A stretch of 64,000 nucleotides of DNA, from NCBI GenBank assembly GCA_016758965.1, contig JAEPRB010000164.1, positions 1-64,000 on the forward strand, written 5' to 3'. A program made the translations under genes and the position numbers. This DNA is from Circinella minor. Lineage: Eukaryota > Mucoromycota > Mucoromycetes > Mucorales > Lichtheimiaceae. The notes under the pieces were generated by a model. That model worked only from the letters and a program-made list of their open reading frames with translations. It made no database searches and was not told the origin of the DNA. Within the stretch, counting starts at the first letter, position 1; each line of letters begins with the position of its first letter. Shown here piece after piece: positions 47,333-62,766 of the stretch.

Positions 47333-50006
47333 TCAGTCAAAAAGGTCAGAAGCAGCATCGGTACCAAAAAGTTGAACGCATGCATCACGAGAATATTGCC
47401 TAGTATAACATTTATCTTGTGCTCTATATGCTTCAACAGGTAAATCATAGGGTAAACGAATCGGAACGATTCCTGTTATTCGATCTTCGTCACCATCTTC
47501 ATTAGTTGTTGTCATACTATTATTACTAAGAGTAATTGGCATTGGTTTTGGATTATGTACTGTAGCTGCCAATAATTGAATATCAGTGTACTCTGGGGTC
47601 TATTAATAGATAATAATAAGTTGTTCTTAGAATCTTTTTTTTTTTTTAAAGAAAAAAGAAAAATCTTACCTCGAATAAACTAGGACAGAGAAATACACCA
47701 AGTTCAAAACTTTTTATATGTAATTGTGTATTACCTTTTTGAAATTCTCCCCATGCTGCTCGGCTTAAATTCGCTGAAGTCAATAAATGCCAGGCAATAC
47801 TATTAAATCCATAAACTCGAGTATAAGTTTTGATATGAGGCATGATTTTTTGGCGACCTGATTCAGTGCTAATCCATTTACAAAGATGTGTATCGAGCCA
47901 ATTTTTGCTTTGTTCATAAACACCTAATTGAAAAAAAAAAAATGGTATCCGTATAAATATAAAATATAGCAAGAATAATATATATTTCTTCTTTCTTTTT
48001 GGGATATTATACTAATAACTATGTTATTTACCTTTTTCAAGACGTAAAAACCCTGCACTTGAAATAATACCAGAATGGCTATATATACCAATCCAGGTAC
48101 AAAAGGGAAGATGTATTTTATCAGTATGATTATAAACTGTTATTCATATCTGGTAGTTTGTGAGTAAATATTACCTTTGACATACTTCATCCACTGTTGG
48201 ATACATAAATTTAATTTCAGGCATTTTAGCTTTAGATGCGTTAATTGCTTCAGACATACATCGTGTAAAATCTCTTTGGAACCACTGACCCCGTAAACTC
48301 CCAACACTAGAGCACTATTCAAATTATACCACTCATTAAAACTTATAATAAAAATCATGTTATATACTGATAAAGTTATTTCTTTTCTTATCTTACCTGT
48401 GCAATGATTGTTGATCCATCCTTCACACAGTCTTGATCCAATGATACGTGTGTTCTTAATACGTTTGCCAATTTTTGTAATCCCCATAACTCCATAGCAG
48501 CGCCTTTATGATACCCAGGAACGGATCCAATTAGAATACCCTTGTAATAGTATCATACATTAATTAAATTTTACAGAAATTATTCAGGTAACAAGTGAAA
48601 ATGATGTAATTTTACCTTACAAGCTGACCAATCATAAAGTCTTACTAGAGCTCGAATTTCACGTAAGCTTGTATTATAGGCATTCATATAATTGACAAGA
48701 TCACGTTCGAAACGAGAACCATATTCTGATCCAACAACCCCTCCTTGATTTTTTGTTGGTTTATTTGGTTTCAAAGGACAGTAAGGAGTTTGATAGATAC
48801 CTTGCGTCATTGTTCTTAAAAAAAGAAGTTCATGTTAAAAATAAGCATTTAATGAGCCATGAGTAAAAAAGTTTTGTATGGTATATATATATATAACTTA
48901 CTCCCAATCAGCCTGACATAAATTTGCAGTACACACTACCATACGAACGGATTGAATGCCTTTTTTATTAAAGAATAATAACATCGCCTATAATTGAAGC
49001 AATCAAGACTGTTAAGATAAAAGAACCCGACATATTGATTTTGTTCTAATTTGGTAACCAACCTTGGTATGATGGGTTCCTAATTATAATAATATACAAA
49101 TGAAGTGAGTTGATAAACATTATCTAGCCTTTTTTATTATTATTATATGTATTTATAATAGGGGGGTTTGGTGAAAAATAATAATAGTACATACCATACT
49201 TATCACTGATATAAGGAGCAATTAATTGAACATTAGGCCAATTTTTAGCTTCATTCTATTGTATATAAATTCACTTAATATTGCTATAATACCAATAGTA
49301 TATAGGATGATAAAAAATTGATATATATATATATATATATATATAATCATCCGTATTATTTACCTGAATAGCTCGTTTTGATTCATCAAATCGATGTCCA
49401 TGAATAACTGTAATAGGAATTTTTGATCGAACTTTTGGATGAATATTCTCCATAAGGTATTCCAGATCAACAGTAAAATTAAATTGTACAATACGTTCAA
49501 GATCATCCTATAGAAATTGAGTGTATACGTGTCTATAAGCCTTTTTTTTAAACAATCTATTATAGTTATTATTATTACCTACATGATATAATAAATCGGG
49601 CAGTCGAACTATTATAAAAAACAAAAGATGATATAAAATCAATATCAATATCAATCCATGTATGTTGTCAATGTTATCTTTGCTTCTTATATATTTAATT
49701 GTATGCTTTACCACAACCAAAATTTTCTTCTTCTGACACGCCTTCCGACGCTAATAACTGGGTGCAAGATTCTAAATATTCAATCTTGGGTTTGTGTTGT
49801 TCTTCTTGATCATGATCTGTCTTTTGTCTTTTGTTGTTATTGTTGTTATTGTTGTTATCCTATATTGGTAATGGAATTCACATTTTATATATAACAATTA
49901 TTATTGGTGTGATTTGTATTACAGTAAATGTGAAATGGAGAATGTATCTATTTACAAGATTTAAATCTTGATTATCGTCTTCTGGTCGTGGTCGTGAAGA
50001 ACTCAT
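47333..50006 (-). CDS. TDP1: tyrosyl-DNA phosphodiesterase 1
   Basis: Thirteen exons (50006-49956, 49859-49712, 49608-49583, 49507-49364, 49255-49195, 49079-49063, 48987-48902, 48814-48616, 48540-48397, 48314-48175, 48078-48032, 47923-47670, 47599-47333) give 527 residues. TDP1 removes stalled topoisomerase I peptides from DNA 3' ends through two HKN half-sites. Site 1 is HHTKAM (His147, Lys149) with Asn171 in CTANLC. Site 2 is MPHIKTY (His384, Lys386) with Asn406 in TSANLS. Other family marks are NLCQADW, the LIGSVPG segment, a GSLRGQWF-like stretch and the C-terminal PYDLPVEAY. The N-terminus is short and Asn-rich, much shorter than the human disordered region. Exons of 17 and 26 nt, and a GTTGGT donor after exon 6, are unusual. 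Exon 11 was placed at the CC after TATATAG; the other acceptor gives a stop. Confidence 0.9.
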
Positions 50007-50314
50007 GACTTGTGTTACAAAAAGAAAAGAAAAAGTGATTTTTTAAAGCATAATAATATAGTTAGGCTGCGGTGTTGTTTGTTTCTTTATTTTTTGATGC
50101 CAAATGGATGATCACTTTTAGAAATGTTCCTCGTAAATAATATCTAGCAATTGAGGAGAAACAAAAATAAAAGAAGGTATTTTATAATAAGCTAATGATG
50201 ATGATGATAATGACGATAAAGAAGAAGAACGGAATAGATGATTACAATAGATACAAGTATCATAATGTATATTATTAATAATGATTATTATTACGCATTG
50301 TTATTATTATTACA
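50007..50314. promoter_or_regulatory. short spacer between TDP1 and the BAR-SH3 gene
   Basis: About 308 nt between the TDP1 start and the upstream gene's stop on the same strand. It must hold the TDP1 promoter and the poly(A) site of the BAR-SH3 gene. It has a GAT repeat at about 50195-50212 and no other feature that I can name. Confidence 0.4.
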
Positions 50315-52482
50315 CTATATTTGTGAAGTATTATTTGTGTCATTGGGTATCGCATCAACACTAGCATTATTATCTGGTTTTGGTGATGTCACTGTAGTTG
50401 TCGTATTCTGTGGTTGTGGTTGTGGTTGAGCTTCTTGTTTTTCATTTTGTAATTCTTTTCCTTGTTCTTCTTGTTCTTCAGATTTTAGTTCTGAATTTAC
50501 CTTTGGAGTTCCTGTTTGAACCAACTTACAATCTTTTACAGGTAAAGGTGGGGGTGGGTGTAATTCCGGTGTTTCCAATTCAGTGGTATAATTTAACGGG
50601 AATATGCCACAATGTGTATGTCCTTGATCATCGTGTACTTCACCCAGCCACCATCCTTCATTAATTTCTTCCAACACCGTAATAATGTCACCTGCTTTAA
50701 ATGGAAGATCCTCATCATGATCACCAGGAAAGCTATAAAGTGCTCTTCGTAACAGTTTGGATGAAGCAATACTCCCAGATATTGCTATATATATAGCTTT
50801 TGTTAATATATCATGACTGCCTTCATCATCAATATAATCCTTCCGTTCTTCCCCTCATTGAAATGTATTAATAATAAGAAAAAAATAGCAAAAAAAAAAA
50901 AAAAAAAAAGTTACACTGTTTTCGTGAAGAAATATTAGCAGAAGATTCTCGTTTTTCAGGTGAAATAAAATCGGATTTGGAACTTCGTTGAGAAAGTGAT
51001 CGACGGAAAGGGTTAGTACTAGAATTGTTATCATTATTAGCGGATGGAATAGTAGCTGCTGCAGTACTACTTTGATATGATGCTGATGATGCTGACGAAG
51101 CACCGGTACTTGTTGAACAAAAAGATCGACGATCGCCTGGATGTAAATATTGACTTTCGTTATTATTACTGTTATTATTTGAAATAGTAGAAGGACGTCG
51201 TAGATTATTGTCATCAATTTGATTAGTTGTGCTCGTACCAATGGTAGATTGTTCAAATGCTGAATCTGCTGATTTTCGTTTCTTGTTACTGGGAGTTGTA
51301 CTGGAATAACTTGCGCGGCCATATGAAGTAGATTTATTTGATTTGTTGTTATCTAAAAGGGATCCAGTATCTGTATTCTCTTCTTCTGCTCTTTCTTCTC
51401 CTTCTTCTTCTTCATATTCAGGCCCTTGTGGCCAATCCGATTTTACTTGCTGTAATAAATTTGCTGCCTTCAAAAAGCATCCAATTTGTAAATCCATATA
51501 ATCATATAAAGCATCTCGATGTTTTTCCTATGGAATTTACGAATATTAGTAAAGTAAAACGGAGTGGCGGTACACGGGGTAGGATTGTTATCTGTTTTTG
51601 CTATTTAAACTATTAAATAATATTTATAATGATAATAAGAATAATAATAATAGTTTTACCTTAAATTGTTCCAATTCAATCATTTTAGATAATAATTCCC
51701 GTTGAGTCTCCTCGAACTTCATTTTGGATTGTTGTAATATTTGCTCAAGCTGCGGTTTTTCCTTTTTTGCCTTTTGTAATCGACCCAGATGAGCTGCATA
51801 ATCCAATCGTCGTGTTTCAAGTTTTTTACGCAGTTCTACAATCTTGTGATAGCAGTGTCGACTCTCTTTTAATAATGTCAAATAATTTGTACCAAGTTGT
51901 ATTGTCAGTTGATCGAAATACGTGGCGATATTACTTTCAGCTTCACCAAGATTCTGTAGTGCGGTGCCTTTATAACTATTGTATTAGTCATTTTTTTCTT
52001 TGTCTTCGTTATATATATATATATATATATATCTAAATATATACCTAAATATATACATATACAGTGATCTAATAAAGAACAAAGAACAACAAAAGGTTTT
52101 TCTTTTACCTAATTTAGGTGAGTACTCAATAATATCTTTTCCATGACAAGACCAAATATCACCAATGGCTTGCATGGGAGTATATTTCAATCTCGAGTCT
52201 TCTACCAAGTTTTTTGTTTTTGCAAGTTCCGCATGTGAGTGTTTGATGGTTTGATATAATGTTTCAAAACCAGCATGCCATTCATCAAGATGGTCTTCGA
52301 GCTCTTTAAGATCTTCTGTTTGTAAAGTAGTTGCTTTTGAAGTTCCTAATCGTTCTCCTGTCCACTATAAAATAACAGGAATATAAATATGTAGCTCTTT
52401 AGCGAAATAATTAAATAATTATAATAATATTTTTTATATATATTAGTTTTACCTGTTTTAACCGAGTCAAGTTTTTCAGCAT
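50315..52482 (-). CDS. BAR-SH3 membrane-remodelling protein (Mug137/endophilin-like)
   Basis: Five exons (52482-52453, 52364-52109, 51967-51660, 51527-50915, 50784-50315) give 558 residues. A BAR domain fills about residues 1-235 (LTRLKQWTGERLG, then long charged helices such as HCYHKIVELRKKLETRRLD). A disordered Ser/Asn-rich linker follows, with a Glu-rich block and basic RRS segments that look like phosphorylation sites. An SH3 domain lies at about 413-472 (ALYSF, DLPFKAGDIITVLEE, WWLGEV, GIFPLNYTTEL). The tail is Pro- then Gln/Glu-rich (HPPPPLPV, QPQPQPQ). This order fits fungal Mug137-type endophilin relatives that bind curved membranes at endocytic sites and recruit proline-rich partners. 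The first exon codes only ten residues. Intron 4 has a run of about 20 T in the coding sense next to the donor. Which BAR subfamily it belongs to is less certain than the domain call. Confidence 0.88.
50889..50909. repeat. poly(A)/poly(T) run of about 20 nt
   Basis: A homopolymer A run on the plus strand lies a few bases from the donor of intron 4 of the BAR-SH3 gene. It is likely to vary in length and to be error-prone in sequencing. Confidence 0.9.
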
Positions 52483-53084
52483 AATATATTGTACTACTGC
52501 TACTTTTTTTTTTCACCGAGAATATAAAAAGAAAAGAAGAAAAAGGGAAAAAAGGAAGAGGGGAAGAAGAGAAAGAGAAAAGTAGCAGTTGAGTTTTTTT
52601 TTTACAACAGCGTGATAAGTAGTAGAATTTTGATACGACAATTCGAAAACAATAATGAAACAAGTAATATAATAATATAATAAACGCGTTATTTAGTCTC
52701 TTTTTTACATGTAGAGAAAAAAAGGGGTCGTTGAATATATTTAACAGTTTAACCTGGGGTTACCTTTCTTTTTTTTTCTTGAATATATAAAAAAGCCTTG
52801 TTCATTATGATAAAGGGTTTATCTAATGATCAGATTCCAGTTATCATGAAAATGTATTGTTTTAACGAAAGTTGCATATCTTTTATTTGTTTCCATGACT
52901 TCCATCACATCTGGCATCATCATCATGCCTGGTTTATTAATAGCGTGACCTTAAAAACCCAGCTGCCTGCGGATTACGCCTCTTTCGGTTTAACTTACAA
53001 CAGAACTCCTCTCTTTTTTTTTTCCCTCTCTATACTCTTTTATTTTTTATTTTTTTACTGCCATTCCTTGAAAAAAAATAAAAT
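52483..53084. promoter_or_regulatory. divergent promoter, BAR-SH3 and V-ATPase a subunit
   Basis: This 602-nt region lies between two divergent starts. The left half is purine-rich on the plus strand (52525-52582), so pyrimidine-rich for the minus-strand gene. The right end has a T/C block (53011-53061) shortly before the V-ATPase ATG. A sequence CTGCCTGCGGATTACGCC (about 52962-52979) is GC-richer than its surroundings and could be a factor-binding patch. Confidence 0.5.
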
Positions 53085-56942
<3,858 letters not shown>

Positions 56943-57376
56943 ATAAAATAAATTGAATTTCTCTTTTTTTGCTCTTTCTCTCTCTCTCTTTCCACACACA
57001 GAAAAAAATAAATAAATAAAGTATCTTATGTGGATGTATTGTGTTTAAACAAATATAATTGTATACGGCTTTTTATTATTATTTTTTATTGCTGTTATTG
57101 TAAATGGGAAATGCTTATCATTGAGCCATGTCACGTGTAGTATAACCATATATTTCGTCTTGTCCATTCGTTTTACACCGGCTGCTGGTTTTGAGTTAGT
57201 TATAGAGAGTCCTGAGGTGTTAGAAAAGTTTCGTGTGTGTGTATTCCTCTCACTCACTCTCTCATATCTATACATATATACACATATCCCTTGTTGTCTC
57301 TCCAATTCTTTTCTTCTTCTATTCACACACTCTTTTTTTCCTCTCTATCTCTCTCTCTCATACACGCAATTACTTT
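56943..57376. promoter_or_regulatory. spacer and CT-rich promoter of the M13 gene
   Basis: This holds the V-ATPase 3' end (AAATAAAATAAA right after the stop, AATAAATAAA at 57008-57017) and the promoter of the M13 gene. The latter is marked by a long CTCTCT/TCTCTC and CA-rich stretch at about 57246-57364 that ends 13 nt before the ATG. It contains no gene of its own. Confidence 0.55.
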
Positions 57377-60300
57377 ATGGCATTAACTGATGACGCCCGT
57401 GCACCACTTTTATCACGCAACCGCATTGACGAAAATGACAACCGATCCGATCATAGCAACAATAACAATGAAGAAATAAATGATTATGGCAGTAACAATG
57501 ATGGTGGTGGTGGAGTTTATCGTTACCCATTATATTTGCAACCTGGTCAATTTACTTCTCTTGAAAAATTAATGTTTTTCATTAGTTCCATACTTCTCAT
57601 CTTTTTATGTATATTTATTGGCCTTTATGCGCGAAGTAGTTTTGACGATCGGTTACAACCACCTGTAATTCCGGATCCTTCACCAAGTCCAAGTGACCCA
57701 CCTGTTGTACAACCTTCTCCTGATAAGAATCAGGTAATAAGTACTGCACAAGAAGAAGGGTGGGAATTTTTTTCTTTTTTTTTTATTAAAAGATCTTATT
57801 GAAAAAAAAAATTTCTTTATTAGTCGTATTGTTTAGAGTCCAATTGTATTTTGACAGCAGCGAAGATCCTGCAAGTAAGGAAATATAGATATAATGATTT
57901 TTTACGATAATTACTCCAAAAGAAGGGGAAATCGAAGATTGTGTCAATGCATATACACATAAATGCACATAAACATTATTGTTTTTATTATATTTGTTGT
58001 CTCACATCCTATGTTTGTTTTAAAAAAAATTAGGATGTCAATCCAAATATTGATCCTTGTGAAGATTTTTATGCATATACATGTAAGTGGGCGGTGAATC
58101 CACTTATCCATCCCCAAAATGAATAATTTTTATACACTATCATACAGGAAAAGAAAACTACTGTATTTTATATAACTTTCTTACACAAAAAAATTATATT
58201 ATCTAGGTAATAACTGGATTGATAATCACGCATTAAGAGAAGATAAACCTAAAACAAGTGTTGAAAGTCGAGCTGACGAAAGAATCAAGAACCAGTTGGA
58301 TCAAATATTAACTCATTCATTCGGTGACATTGACAGCCATGACAACGTCCCATTGTCATTACCAGACCCTGACCGTATATTGGATACACAACTGTTCACA
58401 AAGTTACAAAGCTTTTATCAAACTTGCATGGATGAAGATACCATCGATCAATATAACGTGCGACCTTTGTACGACTTTTTTCGTATGATTCGGCAATATA
58501 TCCCACTTGGTTATTATTATAGCGTACCAGCCAATGATTTGACACACGTCATCAGTCATTTAGCAAAAAGTGATATATGGGCCTTATTTTCCGTTAGTAT
58601 TGAGCCTAATGCAGAGAACCCACACATTCCAATGCTATCCATCACTCAGGGAGAATTAGGTCTACCTTCACGTGAATATTATGATAATTCAGATATTGTT
58701 GCAGCCTATATGCAAATGGTCACTGAAATTTTGGATACTGTATTTATTCAAGATAAGAAAAATGAGTTTGGTTGGAAACAATGGAGTACGGTGGCAACGG
58801 CACGTCGTATTGTCGATTTTGAAAAAGAATTGGCATTGCAATCTATTCATGAAGAGAAAGTGGATCGACAATATTATTGGACGTTAAGTGAATTACAAGA
58901 AACCGTACCCAACTTAAATTGGTCGAAATTACTATCGGATATGCTCACTAGTAACAATAACGACGTAGTCGATACGGGAGAGGAAAAAAAAGGACAAGAA
59001 AAAGAGCAAATATTTTTCATACCTCGACCAGAATTAATTACAGGTGGACTGCAAGTTTTAAAGTCAAGTAATAGTCGTACATTACATATGTATTTAATCT
59101 GGCGAACTTTGTGGCGATATTTGGATACCTTGGGTGAGACATTTGTTGCCCCTCGCAGAAAATTAGATGCCAAGTTATCAGGTGTAGAAGCGAGAGCCAA
59201 ACCTCCTCGATGGCAATTTTGTCTTTCTCAAGTAGATCGTTCAATGGGATTTTTATTGGGACGTTATTTTGTATTGCGTAATCATGCTAGTACTAGAAAG
59301 ACAATGGAACATGCACAATCCATGGTAAATAATTTGACGAATACAGTAAGGGATCAAATAAATCAAGTACCCTGGTTCAAGAAGGAAGAAGATAGGGATG
59401 CTGCATTAAGAAAGGTAAAAATATTGGTTTTTTTATCTAATAGAAGATTTTAAGTGTACTGACATTTAAATAAAAATGCTAGATTCATCAACTGGATCAA
59501 CAAGTAGGCTACCCAACAGTTGCACCGGATACCCAATCACCCATTTCACTTGCTGAATTTTATGAAGCAGTTGTACCTGATGAAGACAACTTTTTCAAAA
59601 CCGTGCAAAGTGCTAGTCGATGGAAAGTAAAAAATAATTTAGATCGTTTACATAAACCTATTGATCGTGGTACATGGGACATTGTTCCGCAGCATGTTGG
59701 TATTTCATACAATCTTCCTCTTAACAAGGTATGTAGAAAATTTCCCCTTCCATCATCAGCCCACGGGATTGGCTTACTATTAATATTGCTGTTGTTAATA
59801 TTATAAGCTCGAAAAATAATTAACCATATATATTTTTACACAATCAGGTACAAGTTCCTGCTGCTATGTTACAACTACCTTTCTATGATTCCAATGGCCC
59901 AGATTATCTTAACTATGGGTCTTTAGGTGTCATGATTGCTCACGAAATATTACATGGATTTGATCAACATGGACGACGTTATGACGAACAAGGGAAACAT
60001 AATATTCACTGGTGGTCCAATGAAACTCAGTCAAATTTTGATACTGCTGCATCTTGTCTTGAAGATCAATACTCAAAATTCAATATTAGTATTAACAACA
60101 GGAATAAAAAGGAAAGCGACAGTTACTTTCCAGTAAATGGAAAACAGACGCTGGATGGTAATTTGGCTGACCTTGGTGGGTTATTGCACGCTTACGCAAC
60201 ATGGAAGAAGCACGGTAATAATAATAAATTATTACCAGGATTAGATAATTGGAACCAAGAACAATTATTCTATATCAATTTTGCAAGAATGCGATGTAGT

Positions 60301-60573
60301 AAAAGTACAATTGAAAATGATTTACAAGAGGTATGAAAAGCAAGATACTTTTGTTTTGATGTTTTTAATTACTCTTCATTAGTAATTTATTTATCTTATT
60401 TCTAACACTATGGGATTGTCTACATTACTATTATTTAGTTACATACAAGTCATCATGCACCTGATCGATGGAGAGTAAACGGTCCATTGATTAATTCTGA
60501 ACATTTTGCAAAAACATACTCTTGTCCTATCGGCAGTCCAATGAACCCTAGTGATAAATGTAAAGTTTGGTAA
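57377..60573 (+). CDS. M13 (neprilysin/ECE-like) membrane protein with altered zinc site
   Basis: Seven exons (57377-57733, 57824-57874, 58034-58082, 58207-59414, 59483-59728, 59848-60330, 60439-60573) give 842 residues. It has the type II topology of neprilysin: a hydrophilic N-terminus, one hydrophobic helix (about 65-90), a Pro-rich stalk (PDPSPSPSDPP) and a large ectodomain starting with the CL..C...A..IL and NIDPCEDFYAYTC motifs. The zinc motif HEILH (His669, Glu670, His673) is intact. So are the NLADLGG Asp, the HAPDRWRVNG His/Arg pair and the C-terminal CKVW. The third zinc ligand, normally Glu in GENIADLGG, is Gly741 (sequence LDGNLADLGG), and the substrate-binding NAYY segment reads ISYN. 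Peptidase activity is therefore doubtful. Splice joins all keep frame, so an artefact there is unlikely. M13 proteins are uncommon in fungi overall but occur in early-diverging lineages. Confidence 0.9.
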
Positions 60574-62766
60574 TATTTAATAATTTATAATAAAAAACAA
60601 TGTTTATATGTTTATAGTCTATATGTAATTACTATTTCTTTTTTTTTGAAAACTTTTACCAAGTTACCTCGCAACTGTCAATTCCAGCTTTTTTATATAA
60701 CAAAAAATACATAATATTCTTCATCTTCTTCAATGGGATATTTGAAATAATATGCGCTATTGCGCCAATAAAAATGGAGATGTGTTTTATTTTCATTAGC
60801 TTTATATTTTGAGAATAATATAAATAATCATACCTTAGTGCATTGTGAAGCATTTTACGTATATTATTTAGGACAAAAATACAACGTATGTAAATTATCA
60901 ACAACAGCAGTTCAAATGGTATATAAATCCACACTTGAACTACCATCTAATTGTAATTATTAGTAAGTTTCGTCAAATGGCTTTACGTATTCATATTTTT
61001 TCCTTCTCTCTGTTAATGTTGCAAGTGTAAAGTATAACAAAATTTCAGCCTGCTTTCTGTATGGCAAACAACAGGAACCTGGTACAATTCATACAACTAA
61101 CGCAAGAACGGTTCGAGCTTTTCGAATTCGCTTTTGAGTTTTTCTACATATTAACAAATACACAGTTTCAATTTACTATTTGCAGGAGGCAAAAAAAGAT
61201 TACTATATTTTCAATGTTTAAGATGTCAGTGATAATAAAGCTCTATCGATTCACGGTAATATGTTTTCTTATTACTTGTTATGCCACGAATTATCACCAA
61301 TCAGTTATTAATATAGTAAATTCAGAAGGTTTCAAAAAATTTTGAATAAGGATGTGCGAATCTCGGTTAACATCTTTTGGAATCCAAACATATTTATCGA
61401 AAAGAAGATAATGATTATAATAATATTCAGTATGTAATAACAAAGATCCTCTCAATTAAACTTACTACGATTATAAAATCATTTTTTTTTATGGACGTAC
61501 CCATCAATCAACTTTCCCTTTACTAAAAATAGAAGTAAAAACTTCCCATGGGAAGCTACCCCAAATTACAGGATATATAATGATGTACAGTATACGTACG
61601 TACGACGATTAGCTAATATCATTTTTTTATATAATAAAGTGAACAACGTAACAAATAAAAATGTCAATAATTTAGTAGCAGAGAGTCCCATTTCAATAAT
61701 ATTTTTTTTAAGTACATCTATTACACTAGTGTATTATCTTTCTTTTTGGTGTAGTCTACACTGCGTGCATCAAAAATAGTAAAACCTTGATAAAAGTTCT
61801 TTTTTGGCCAAGCAAATCATGTTTTCATCTTTTCTCTACTTTTGGTCTCTCTGGATTATCATATTATTTTGAACTAAAAAAAAAAATGACGAGTTGCGTG
61901 GCAATAGGTATTGGCATTGATTTCATCTTCTACAATTAACATTATTTGATCATTTACTGCAATACGTTATAACGTAACTATATGCTTGAAATCTATTATA
62001 TGTATTTCGATCATACGTGTTGAAAAGATGTTTGAAGCTCTGGTAAATTTAACGAACGACAACCTTCTTTTCTTTTCATATCATATCATATAATTAGATA
62101 AATCCCTTATGTAACAAGTGTGGGAAATGATTACGTCAAATGATCTATAGCCATATATGTAATTGCCTCGTCTTACACTAAAACAATGTGCGTTTCTTTA
62201 TTCTTTGTTTATTCTATAAGTATTTCATGTATTACTCATATTAGCAGGATACGATTATATCATCAATTTCTTTTTTTTTTTAAAAAAAAAAAATATGAGA
62301 TTATACATTTATAATAGAAATGCTGATCTTTCTTTTTGTAGATGTTGCTAAAAAGTTAATAGGTTAATAAAAAAAAAAGGTTATTATTTACAAAAGAGAG
62401 ATGTAGAAATAAGGAGGGGGAGCAGAAAGTAAGAGAGGTAAAAAAAAAAAAAAAGTGCCGGAAAAAAAATGAACATTGGCAAAGAAAAAAAATGCGAGCT
62501 TTGTTTGTGATGCAGATCAAATAAGTGTGTGTTTTTGTGTTATAGTGTTTGTGTAATATATAAGCGAGTGCGTGTCAGAAATTGCTACGAAATGTTGCGT
62601 GTGTTTGTGTGTGTTTATGTTATGTTTATGTAATGGTGCGAGAGTTGAGTTAAAATGATAATAAGTAATAATAATATAGTAATAATAGAATAATGAAAAT
62701 GTATATGTAGTTATAATGAGGGAGGAGCAGAGGAAGGGGGGAGGACGTGATAAAAAAATGAGTTGG
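60574..62766. other. intergenic region, 2.2 kb
   Basis: This lies between the 3' ends of the M13 gene (plus) and the transcription factor gene (minus). It has poly(A)/poly(T) tracts (62271-62291) and GT-rich sequence at about 62520-62625 that may lie in the transcription factor 3' region. The ATG frame at 61061-61345 (94 codons) is Phe/Ile-rich with no recognisable family, and I do not call it. No gene is supported. Confidence 0.5.

Noticed and set aside
48078..48159. TDP1 exon 11 starting at the earlier AG near 48147
   Set aside because: That acceptor gives a stop codon in the required phase. The acceptor at TATATAG|CC keeps frame and restores a sequence colinear with known TDP1.
49583..49588. 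GTAATA donor after CATGTAG for TDP1 exon 3
   Set aside because: It puts the following exon out of frame with an early stop; the GTAGGT donor just before it works.
61061..61345. 94-codon ATG frame in the spacer between the M13 and transcription factor genes
   Set aside because: Its Phe/Ile/Lys-rich composition is typical of chance frames in AT-rich DNA, and no domain is recognised.
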